A stretch of DNA of 59,952 bases from an uncultured Prevotella sp. (lineage in GTDB: Bacteria; Bacteroidota; Bacteroidia; Bacteroidales; Bacteroidaceae): assembly GCA_900316015.1 (NCBI GenBank), contig ONBG01000016.1, positions 1 through 59,952 of the forward strand, given 5' to 3'. The notes beneath the pieces were generated by a model. That model was not told where the DNA came from. It saw nothing but the letters and a program-made list of their open reading frames with translations, and searched no databases. The position numbers were made by a program, and so were the translations under genes. Positions 8,751-15,994 of the stretch are shown here, piece by piece. The stretch's first letter is position 1. Each line of letters opens with the position of its first letter.

Positions 8751-9863
8751 TTCCTTATAATATCGCAAAGGCAGCCGGACAGAAGGATGCAAGAGCGCAA
8801 TGAGTTCTTGCAAGAGCCAATCCGGTCGGAAGGGAACTTCCTCGAAATAAGGTACGCGAGAACAATTGCATTCGTAAATATTACCTTCCCTAAATGCCTT
8901 CAGTCCATCATAACCCGGGAATTCTGCCAACAGATCGGCTTTGCTCATAGGTCGGTCTCCGTTGTACTTGAAGATCCAGACATCGGTATTCCCAGCCTTA
9001 TCGAGGACGGATTCGAAGGAAAGGGCAAGACTTCCACTATGCGTGTCATTGGAAAAAGCATACTGTGCATGCGCATCGGCAATCATCTGCCCAATTGTAC
9101 TCTTTCCTCCTGGGCAATACCACACGCTACCTGTCTTCCGTTCTGTCAGTACGGAACGCCCCAAAGAAAGGCGAGATGCCATCACCTTCAGTTGATGATA
9201 ATGTTGTTCAACAGCATGGAAGAGAGAATCAGCCTGATGTTCCTTTCCATAAAGAAGCCCATAGAACCTCATCCACTCCGCCCTGCCCAGAGGAGAGTTC
9301 TCCATATAATCCGCAGCCTCGATGATCGGCACGTCCAATACTTCCAATTTCCCATATCCGCCGCTATTCTCGAACGGGGAAACCAACAAGGCATCGGGTC
9401 TGAGATCGATGATTTTCTCGATCATCGGACTCATCCCATTGCCGCAATCAACGATCTTGCCGGACTTTGCCCGTTGCTGTATGTCCTGGATCAGGATATA
9501 CTTCAAGTCGCAGACACCTTTGATCGCATCCTGCGCTTGGAGATATTCCAACAACTGACAATGGGCAGTAGAGAAGACTATACTCCTTGCCAAAGGAACC
9601 CTAACGACAGTTCCCGCAGGCAGGTGGTCAATCTTCTTCTCTTTGGATACTAACACATAGGAATGCAAGGTCTCCCCCATCTTCCATGGATTCCGGATAG
9701 TTGCCACAGTATAGTCATGATACTTGACAACGGTAAGCAGGGAAGCATACTTAAAACGCAAAGTATCACCTTGCTGCCCAAGGTGTCCGGTCTTTCCAGA
9801 CCGGCATCCACACAACAGCAAGGTGATGATTGCACAAACAGGAAGGAAGCGTTGAAAGTACAT
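8724..9863 (-). CDS. btuF: BtuF-like periplasmic B12-binding lipoprotein
   Basis: This is a class III periplasmic binding protein of the BtuF/FhuD type that would carry cobalamin to an ABC importer. The start is the ATG at 9863 (MYFQRFLPVC), which overlaps the upstream stop as TGATG, a sign of translational coupling. A longer frame to 9965 would intrude into the previous gene. The 379-residue protein has a lipobox ending at Cys20 (LLCGC). Two lobes are recognisable, with family segments such as PLARSIVFSTAH and IDLRPDALLVSPFEN. It is the third gene of a riboswitch-controlled operon. No permease or ATPase gene follows, so BtuCD must be elsewhere. The B12 role rests mainly on context. Confidence 0.8.
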   Translation of the reverse strand: MYFQRFLPVCAIITLLLCGCRSGKTGHLGQQGDTLRFKYASLLTVVKYHDYTVATIRNPWKMGETLHSYVLVSKEKKIDHLPAGTVVRVPLARSIVFSTAHCQLLEYLQAQDAIKGVCDLKYILIQDIQQRAKSGKIVDCGNGMSPMIEKIIDLRPDALLVSPFENSGGYGKLEVLDVPIIEAADYMENSPLGRAEWMRFYGLLYGKEHQADSLFHAVEQHYHQLKVMASRLSLGRSVLTERKTGSVWYCPGGKSTIGQMIADAHAQYAFSNDTHSGSLALSFESVLDKAGNTDVWIFKYNGDRPMSKADLLAEFPGYDGLKAFREGNIYECNCSRVPYFEEVPFRPDWLLQELIALLHPSVRLPLRYYKERPAPSSIH

Positions 9864-10981
9864 CAGTCTATAGAACGATAAGCGAAAGCAAAAGCACATG
9901 GGCTGAGTCCACAGTCTACGGTCTTCAACAAAGTCCCCTCGCTGGTATACACATTGATATAACAATTAGCACTATAGTCGGCAAAACCTGTATCCGAGTT
10001 GATATGATAAGAAGCGATAAAGACGTTCCCGGTCACAGGATCGACAGCTATAGCGGCTGGACTATCCACGCCGGAAGTAAGGAAAGCACTGCTTTTCCCC
10101 TCCTCCATATCCATCACCTGGTAGGTTACTGGTGTCGCAGGGTAGGTATAAGGAGCGTTGATGGTGTAGAGCCGGTGGCGTTTGGTGTCAACCGCCATGA
10201 GCGTAGCGTCTGCGAGCAAGCTTACCTTGCCACTCTGGAGAAGCCTGACACCAGCATCCTTCTGGTTCCAGTTCTTGTCATATTGTCCATAATCAAGGAC
10301 ATAGAGTCCATAAGTCCCATCGCATTTCACAGTATAAGGGTTCAGGATAGAGGCATCCTTGAAGCTGTCTACTGTTCCATTCGAGAGGTTGATCGTGGAA
10401 ATGGAAGCATTTTTCACCTTTCCATAATCAGAATTAGCCACATAAAGGAAGCCATGAGCATCCACATCGATGCCCTCGGGATAAGAGCCCACCTTATAAG
10501 CTTTCTTCAAGGAGAAAGAAACCGTATCGATAGCGGCGACATACCCATCGTAAGTAGACACATAGATACAGTTGCCATATCCGACGATGCAGCGTGGCTG
10601 TTTGCCCTTATCCGACCCGATCACCTCCGTCGTACGGATCTGGTGGATTGACTTCAAAGTATGCTTATCCATCACTTCGATCGTATTCTCACCTGTCACT
10701 GCAACATACAACCGTCCGCCATATACCGTAGCCCCATTAGGATTCATGCCCAAGTTACGGCCATTCACCGCAAGGAAAGCCTTTTGCGTGACATCAAAGG
10801 TCGGGGTCATCGCGGTAATGCTACCACTGATCTGATTAGACACATTCCCAGAATTAATGACATAGATTCCGTCAGTCTGCAAATCATGGGTTGTTTCCTT
10901 GTTATTGTCATCATCGTCGCAAGCAACAAGGGCGAAGGTTCCCATCAAGAGAACTGCCAAACTCCATAAATACTTTTTCAT
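9863..10981 (-). CDS. btuG: BtuG-like surface beta-propeller lipoprotein (YncE/DUF5074-like)
   Basis: The 372-residue protein has a signal peptide with lipobox ending at Cys21, followed by an acidic stretch (CDDDDNN) like the surface-export signals of Bacteroidota lipoproteins. The rest is a repeated beta-propeller with segments such as GKQPRCIVGYGNCIYVSTYDG, GSYPEGIDVDAHGFLYVANS and SPAAIAVDPVTGNVFIAS. BtuG proteins of gut Bacteroides have this fold, sit next to BtuB and bind cobalamin very tightly at the cell surface. The gene lies 13 bases after btuB and overlaps the btuF-like start by one base. Family and context agree well. Ligand binding is inferred, since other YncE-like propellers bind other things. 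Confidence 0.82.
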   Translation of the reverse strand: MKKYLWSLAVLLMGTFALVACDDDDNNKETTHDLQTDGIYVINSGNVSNQISGSITAMTPTFDVTQKAFLAVNGRNLGMNPNGATVYGGRLYVAVTGENTIEVMDKHTLKSIHQIRTTEVIGSDKGKQPRCIVGYGNCIYVSTYDGYVAAIDTVSFSLKKAYKVGSYPEGIDVDAHGFLYVANSDYGKVKNASISTINLSNGTVDSFKDASILNPYTVKCDGTYGLYVLDYGQYDKNWNQKDAGVRLLQSGKVSLLADATLMAVDTKRHRLYTINAPYTYPATPVTYQVMDMEEGKSSAFLTSGVDSPAAIAVDPVTGNVFIASYHINSDTGFADYSANCYINVYTSEGTLLKTVDCGLSPCAFAFAYRSID

Positions 10982-10994
10982 TTGATGTTATCTT

Positions 10995-12974
10995 TTAAAG
11001 TTTAAAATTGACTGTTATCTGATAGCTGATACCCGGCATGGGATATCCAGCCACGATCGAATACTGTTGGTTGAAGAGATTCTTGACATCTCCCCTGACC
11101 GTAATGGGATGTTTTCCCCAAAGGAACTGCCGGTAGGCAGACACGCCCCAATCCATATATCCTGCCACATCAGTTTCCTCATAGTGCTCATTGGTCGACC
11201 AACGCTTGCTGATACCTGCGCCATGAAGGGTGACATTCACCCAAGGATTCTCATACCCCATCGAGAAACTGCCCGAGTGGAGGGGAATATAAGCAATCTG
11301 ATGATTGAAAAAAGCAGACGTTGCCAAGGTCCTGTTGGCTGCTCGCTGATAGCTATAATTACCTGTCAGCAGAAGAGACTGATGACGATTCAGCCTATAG
11401 GAGATACGCGTCGTAGCATCCATACCGAGCACACGTACCTTTCCTACATTGACTGTCTTCCAGACGAACATATTATAGGGTACTGCTACGATCTTGTCCC
11501 TCACATGGTTCAGGTAGCCATCCAGTGTAGCAAGGAGCCCGAATCTCGTACCGTCTTTTCGATAGGTCATTCCCACATTGTACTGATCGGTAACCTCGGG
11601 TTTCAAGTCCGTACTCCCATAATGGAAGAAATAATACTCATTGAATGTCGGGACTCTGAATATATTCTTATAAGAAGCCCTGACGAACAAGTTCTGCCGC
11701 CTCAACAGTTGGTATGACAAGGATAGGGACGGAGACAGTCGCTGCATGTTCCCTGCGCCCTCCCCCTCCTTGGCACCATTCATATAGAAGGAATGCAGCA
11801 CCCTTGCCAAGACCATCAGGCGCGGGAGCATGTATTTTGCAGATAACGACTGCAACAGCGCGTGGCGATAAGGACGGACATCAGTCTCCAAACTACTGTT
11901 CAGGTTATGGTAGGCATAATCTACGGAATAGTCGGCTGTCCAATTATAATTGGGTGCATAGAGCACACACAGGGAAGAGTAATATTCCCGTTGCCAATAG
12001 TCTGCGTCCATGACTCCCCCGGTATACAGCCCATTCTTATAAAAGGTAGCCGACCCATTAAATTTTCCATTCCACTTGAAGGAGAAATCCCCATGGTGGA
12101 GGGTCACGTACTGCAATTGCGTGAAGAAATTCCTGTCATGGAGCTGTTCCCTGCTGTCACTTGTGTAATACCTCACCTGCCCGGGCAACCTACGGTTGTT
12201 CTCATAATAGTATACCTTTCCCGTTACCTTGTCATAGCCTGCACCTTTCCATTGGAAGTTCAGCTCCCCATGTCCACTATTCATCCTACTGTTGGTACGA
12301 TGCTCACGATGAGACAGATTGCCATTGCGCAAAGTAAAGGGATAGTCATTCTCTGCATAGACGTATTCCCCGTTAGCAGACAAGGCTATCGCACCCGTTA
12401 CCTGCTGTTCATAGCGCACATAAGGACTCACGTAGCCGAAGGAACCGAACCTCAGTTGACTGGTCAGGTGGGGCAGCCGGTCATCCCAGTGCTCCGGCAA
12501 GGTTTGGATAGACAGCACGGCAGCCGTGCTCACATTACGGGCTGGGATAAAAAGGTCTTCCTGGTCGCCGATGACCAAGGAGAGCGACGATACCTGGTCG
12601 AGAGAGTACCGTGAGACATCAATCTCCCCACTCTGCCCATCACTGAGCAAGATGCCGTCATAACTCACCCCAGTATGTTGTGAACCGAATCCCCTGACGG
12701 CCACCGTTTTCATGCCGCCAGCGCCCCCATAATCCCTTAAGGTAATGCCCGGCAATCGATGAAGGGCATCAGCGATATCCGTGATTCCCATCTTCAGCAT
12801 ATCCCCTCTGCCTAACACTTGCAAGGGCATTGTGCTACGCGCCATGCGATCCCTATGGGATGCCACCACGTCCACCCCCTCCAATAAGTGAACCCGATTG
12901 GATATCGTATCCTTTTGCGCCACCGACAACAGTGGCACAAAGGAAATAATGATGGCAAGGACTTCCTTGAACAT
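10995..12974 (-). CDS. btuB: BtuB-like TonB-dependent outer-membrane B12 receptor
   Basis: TonB-dependent transporters move cobalamin across the outer membrane using proton-motive force. The 659-residue protein has a signal peptide (to about residue 19, SVAQ/KDT), a plug domain (VHLLEGVDVVASH, LHRLPGITLRDYGGAGGMKTVAVRGFGSQHTGVS) and a 22-strand type barrel ending in a terminal aromatic-hydrophobic strand (QITVNFKL). It is the first gene after the cobalamin riboswitch, about 57 bases from it, and is followed by btuG- and btuF-like genes. Ligand assignment rests on this riboswitch and is strong. Confidence 0.9.
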   Translation of the reverse strand: MFKEVLAIIISFVPLLSVAQKDTISNRVHLLEGVDVVASHRDRMARSTMPLQVLGRGDMLKMGITDIADALHRLPGITLRDYGGAGGMKTVAVRGFGSQHTGVSYDGILLSDGQSGEIDVSRYSLDQVSSLSLVIGDQEDLFIPARNVSTAAVLSIQTLPEHWDDRLPHLTSQLRFGSFGYVSPYVRYEQQVTGAIALSANGEYVYAENDYPFTLRNGNLSHREHRTNSRMNSGHGELNFQWKGAGYDKVTGKVYYYENNRRLPGQVRYYTSDSREQLHDRNFFTQLQYVTLHHGDFSFKWNGKFNGSATFYKNGLYTGGVMDADYWQREYYSSLCVLYAPNYNWTADYSVDYAYHNLNSSLETDVRPYRHALLQSLSAKYMLPRLMVLARVLHSFYMNGAKEGEGAGNMQRLSPSLSLSYQLLRRQNLFVRASYKNIFRVPTFNEYYFFHYGSTDLKPEVTDQYNVGMTYRKDGTRFGLLATLDGYLNHVRDKIVAVPYNMFVWKTVNVGKVRVLGMDATTRISYRLNRHQSLLLTGNYSYQRAANRTLATSAFFNHQIAYIPLHSGSFSMGYENPWVNVTLHGAGISKRWSTNEHYEETDVAGYMDWGVSAYRQFLWGKHPITVRGDVKNLFNQQYSIVAGYPMPGISYQITVNFKL

Positions 12975-13031
12975 ATGAATGCAGTTGTTGTCTCCCTACC
13001 TCTCCTCGGAAGCAAGAGACGAAAATACAAT

Positions 13032-13160
13032 GGCAGGTCTTCTGACTTATCACCCATCCATGGGCGCCTTCCCGATCCTCATCAGTGGCACATGCCCATG
13101 TCAATAAGAATGACTCACAGCAGCGGGACTGTCCAGGACTTCCACCTGATTCCCTTTTTA
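13032..13160 (-). promoter_or_regulatory. Cobalamin (B12) riboswitch controlling btuB-btuG-btuF
   Basis: Read on the minus strand, the leader holds the conserved 5' part GGGAATCAGGTGGAAGTCC (about 13136-13154) and GACAGTCCCGCTGCTGTGA (about 13116-13134). Near the 3' end is the B12 box AAGTCAGAAGACCTGCC (13032-13048). These are the hallmark strings of the AdoCbl-type riboswitch core. The gap from the B12 box to the btuB ATG is about 57 bases with no T-run, so control of translation, by hiding the start region when B12 is present, is more likely than termination. Confidence 0.95.
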
Positions 13161-13185
13161 ATCAGTTGATGAACCAATTGCGATG

Positions 13186-13216
13186 CAAAGGTACAATTAT
13201 TCTCCTAAAAAACAAA
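13186..13216 (-). promoter_or_regulatory. Promoter of the B12 uptake operon
   Basis: On the minus strand TTTG (13213-13216), 19 bases, then TACCTTTG (13186-13193). Transcription would start about 13180, just upstream of the riboswitch core. Confidence 0.8.
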
Positions 13217-13360
13217 GTTGAAACTGATAAAAGGTTAAAAAACATAAGATCAGCAAGGGATGATGTTCATATTGTCATCTCCACCTTACAAATTCGGTAA
13301 GATCCATCAACTTTCCCAAAAATAAAACCACATTCATTCTTTTTTCCCAATATTAATGAC

Positions 13361-13368
13361 TAACTTTG
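13361..13368 (+). promoter_or_regulatory. Promoter -7 element before the SLC13 gene
   Basis: TAACTTTG fits the consensus and lies 44 bases before the ATG. A T-rich stretch around 13338-13346 is a poor -33 match. The 437-base gap between btuB and this gene holds the riboswitch, two divergent promoters and nothing else recognised. Confidence 0.55.
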
Positions 13369-13412
13369 CCTCTCGTTATCCATGAATTTCTATTAACCAA
13401 AAATAAAATAAT

Positions 13413-14882
13413 ATGGAAGAAAAGCGAGAAGAAGGACTCTCAGGGATTTTTCACTTGAAGAAGTTCATTTTGTTTGCGATTACCGCAATCATTACCTTAA
13501 TCATTTGGAACCTGCCCTCCGACAGTTTCGGTATTGAAGGGCTGACAGTTGTTCAGCAGCGTGTAATCGCTATTTTTGTAATGGCAGTCTTACTATGGCT
13601 TACTGAGGCCATTCCGGCATGGGCCACCTCGGTGGTCATTATCTTTGTACTGCTCTTTTGTGTGTCTAACTCGTCGTTCAAGTTCTTTCAAGGAAATGAA
13701 GGCGAATACGGACAATTGCTCGACTCGGTGGGTATCATGGCATGTTTTGCCGATCCTACCATTATCCTCTTTTTAGGTGGTTTCATTTTGGCACTTGCCG
13801 CAACGAAAAGCGGATTGGATGTTCTCATGGCCCGCACATTGATCAAGCCCTTTGGCAAGAAGAGCGAGAGAGTGCTGCTGGGATTCCTGTTGATCACAGG
13901 TGTTTTCTCCATGTTCATCTCCAATACTGCCACTGCTGCCATGATGCTCACCTTCCTGACCCCGGTCTTCAAGGCATTGCCTGCAAACGGAAAAGGACGT
14001 ATCGCCCTGACCATGGCGATCCCCATCGGCGCGAACCTTGGCGGTATGGGCACGCCAATTGGCACCCCGCCTAACGCTTTTGCCTATAAGGTACTGACAG
14101 ACCCCACTGGATTGAACATGAACATCGGCTTTGGTGAGTGGATTGCTGTCATGGCGCCCATGGTTATCTTGCTCCTTATCTTAGCATGGCTGATCATCTT
14201 AAAGTTCTTCCCCTTCACCCAAAAGACTATCGAGCTGAAAATAGATGGTGAAGTGAAGAAGAACTGGAGAACTTACGTGGTCGGTATCACCTTCATTATT
14301 ACGATTATCCTCTGGATCTTCGGGAAAAAGCTTGGCGTGAACGCCAATACCACAGCCATGTTGCCGATTGGAGTCTTTGCCTTGACGGGCGTAATCACGG
14401 CAAAGGACTTGCAGAAGCTCGACTGGTCTGTCATCTGGATGGTTGCCGGAGGATTCGCCTTAGGCATGGCAATGAACGGAACCGGCTTGGCAGAGAATGC
14501 TATCAAGAGCATCCCATTTGCGACCTTCAACCCGATCATAATCCTGATTATCAGCGGCTTGGTATGCTTTGTTCTGAGTAACTTCATCTCGAACACAGCC
14601 ACGGCTGCCTTGCTGATCCCTATCCTGACGGTCGTTTGCGCCGGCATGGGTGATAAACTCGGCATTATCGGTGGTACCTCCACCGTATTGATCGGCATTG
14701 CCGTAGCTGCCAGCTGTGCGATGTCATTGCCTATCTCTACACCTCCGAATGCCATTGCCTATTCCACTGGCTTGATTGAACAGAAAGACATGGCAAAGGT
14801 GGGACTTACGGTAGGACTGCTCAGTTTGGTGATTGGCTATGCCGTACTCATCACAATCGGGAAACTAAACATATTTGGATAA
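13413..14882 (+). CDS. SLC13/DASS family sodium:dicarboxylate or anion symporter
   Basis: The 489-residue integral membrane protein has about 11-13 helices and the two repeat motifs of divalent-anion:sodium symporters: ISNTATAAMM with GMGTPIGTPPNA in the first half, and ISNTATAALL with LPISTPPNAIAYSTG in the second. These SNT and TPPNA loops form the substrate and sodium sites of VcINDY-type transporters. Substrates in the family include succinate, fumarate, malate, citrate and sulfate, and sequence alone does not choose. It is a single gene with its own promoter and terminator. Prevotella-type anaerobes produce succinate, so dicarboxylate exchange is plausible. Confidence 0.93.
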   Translation: MEEKREEGLSGIFHLKKFILFAITAIITLIIWNLPSDSFGIEGLTVVQQRVIAIFVMAVLLWLTEAIPAWATSVVIIFVLLFCVSNSSFKFFQGNEGEYGQLLDSVGIMACFADPTIILFLGGFILALAATKSGLDVLMARTLIKPFGKKSERVLLGFLLITGVFSMFISNTATAAMMLTFLTPVFKALPANGKGRIALTMAIPIGANLGGMGTPIGTPPNAFAYKVLTDPTGLNMNIGFGEWIAVMAPMVILLLILAWLIILKFFPFTQKTIELKIDGEVKKNWRTYVVGITFIITIILWIFGKKLGVNANTTAMLPIGVFALTGVITAKDLQKLDWSVIWMVAGGFALGMAMNGTGLAENAIKSIPFATFNPIIILIISGLVCFVLSNFISNTATAALLIPILTVVCAGMGDKLGIIGGTSTVLIGIAVAASCAMSLPISTPPNAIAYSTGLIEQKDMAKVGLTVGLLSLVIGYAVLITIGKLNIFG

Positions 14883-14900
14883 ATCCAATAGGATGAGATA

Positions 14901-14938
14901 TAAAGGGGGATGGGTCACAAGACTTGTCCCCTTTTATC
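14901..14938 (+). terminator. Terminator after the SLC13 gene
   Basis: ATAAAGGGG (14901-14909) pairs with CCCCTTTTAT (about 14929-14938) with one G-T pair, and an inner ACAAG/CTTGT helix extends it. It lies 18 bases after the stop. Confidence 0.6.
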
Positions 14939-15065
14939 GTATCCACCAATTCCATCATCCTTGTGAGGATAGACCGGAAGCCACCTTCGAGAAGGATTAG
15001 CGTAAAGAGTGAGAATCAAATAAAAGCCAAATACGACATATTTATCTTAAAAATGAATGAAAAGT

Positions 15066-15096
15066 TTTGCTTTCTTCCCTTGAATCTTTATCTTTG
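15066..15096 (+). promoter_or_regulatory. Strong promoter placed almost at the start codon
   Basis: TTTG (15066-15069), 19 bases, then TATCTTTG (15089-15096): a perfect match. The last G is only six bases before the ATG at 15103, so the transcript would have a 5' leader of about zero to three bases. Confidence 0.8.
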
Positions 15097-15102
15097 CACT
15101 CA

Positions 15103-15798
15103 ATGAAAAGGATTTTGATCATAGGATTATGCCTGCTCCTGACCAGCATCTCTTTTGGTCAGGAAAGACAGCAAATACGAGCGAGTGCTCCCAAGGACAC
15201 CCTCGCTCCTGATTCCATTGTCTCAGATAAAAGGTGGGAAACATCCCATCTACAAAACAAATATTTATCACCTTATTATGGTTATGGATGGGGATTGCAC
15301 CAAGGTTTGAACGTAAGTATTGATCTCTCCGCCTTTGCCACCTTTGGCAAGCACGTACCTCACCGTGGAGGATTTACGGAACGCTTGGAGGCAACTTATC
15401 TCGCCCCACTCACTGAAAAGTTGTACGCAGCTGTCGGAGGATATATCCAGAATACCAACTGGGGTGGAGATTCCTACCGGGATGGCGGCGTCTACGGAGT
15501 CTTAGGCTATCGCTTCAACGACCATTGGGAAGCCTATCTCTACGGACAGAAATCATTGGTCAACAATTACGTTTCCTATGCAGGGTATCCTTATGGCTTA
15601 GGTTACGGGACTTGGGGATGGGCACCAGGATACAACGGGATGTACGGCCCCGCTGGAGCCGACCGCATAGGTGCTGCCGTGAAATATAACTTCAACCCCA
15701 ACTTCTCTATCTCTGTGGCAGTTGAAGGGGTGTGGATGAATCGTAAAGACCATCCTTATTTCGACCAATATAACTATCCGGTTCCTAAATATGAGTAA
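15103..15798 (+). CDS. Small outer-membrane protein, probably beta-barrel, unknown function
   Basis: The start is the ATG at 15103 (MKRILIIGLCLLL); a TTG at 15067 lies in the promoter. The 231-residue protein has a signal peptide to about residue 20 (SISFG/Q) and a short polar linker. Alternating aromatic and glycine-rich strands follow (LHQGLNVSIDLSAFATFGK, YAAVGGYIQNTNW, YGVLGYRFNDHWEAYLYG, FNPNFSISVAVEGVW), as in a small barrel. A loop at about 170-200 is rich in Gly, Tyr and Pro. No domain of known function was recognised. It stands alone, with a terminator before it and the 22-base repeat array after it. Confidence 0.75.
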   Translation: MKRILIIGLCLLLTSISFGQERQQIRASAPKDTLAPDSIVSDKRWETSHLQNKYLSPYYGYGWGLHQGLNVSIDLSAFATFGKHVPHRGGFTERLEATYLAPLTEKLYAAVGGYIQNTNWGGDSYRDGGVYGVLGYRFNDHWEAYLYGQKSLVNNYVSYAGYPYGLGYGTWGWAPGYNGMYGPAGADRIGAAVKYNFNPNFSISVAVEGVWMNRKDHPYFDQYNYPVPKYE

Positions 15799-15831
15799 GG
15801 AATAAACGTGATCTCAGAGCCCAACAACGAC

Positions 15832-15941
15832 AGATGACCGGTGAGATTCCAAAAGATGATCTCCCACCTTCCAATAGATAACCTTTCGGCGCGCGAAAGA
15901 TAACCTTTTAGGAGGCGGGAGATAACCTAATGAAAACCCTC
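15832..15941. repeat. Array of five 22-base units (AGATRACC plus 14 variable bases)
   Basis: Units begin exactly every 22 bases at 15832, 15854, 15876, 15898 and 15920. Each starts AGATGACC, AGATGATC or AGATAACC. The other 14 bases differ between units, although TTT after AGATAACC recurs in two of them. The array fills the space between the convergent outer-membrane protein and copA-like genes. A matching array lies at the right edge of the window. Confidence 0.85.
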
Positions 15942-15994
15942 TGGATGTCGGGCACAGTAGATCTTCTTAAGTATCTGACTACTAATCCGTTCAG

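Noticed and set aside
8703-9653. Long plus-strand frame of 316 codons opposite the btuF-like gene
   Set aside because: The minus strand encodes a lipoprotein with family features and an operon context; the plus frame has no recognisable domain or promoter.
9830-10651. Plus-strand frame of 273 codons opposite the btuG-like gene
   Set aside because: Shadow of the propeller gene; the composition is not protein-like and no start signal was seen.
11862-12614. Plus-strand frame of 250 codons opposite btuB
   Set aside because: Antisense to a clear TonB receptor; no family features.
13032-13160. Ending of the btu leader as a transcription terminator
   Set aside because: No T-run follows the B12 box before btuB, so an intrinsic terminator is not supported.
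15832-15941. 22-base array as a CRISPR
   Set aside because: Only eight bases are conserved per unit, the remaining 14 are too short for spacers, and no cas genes are in the window.
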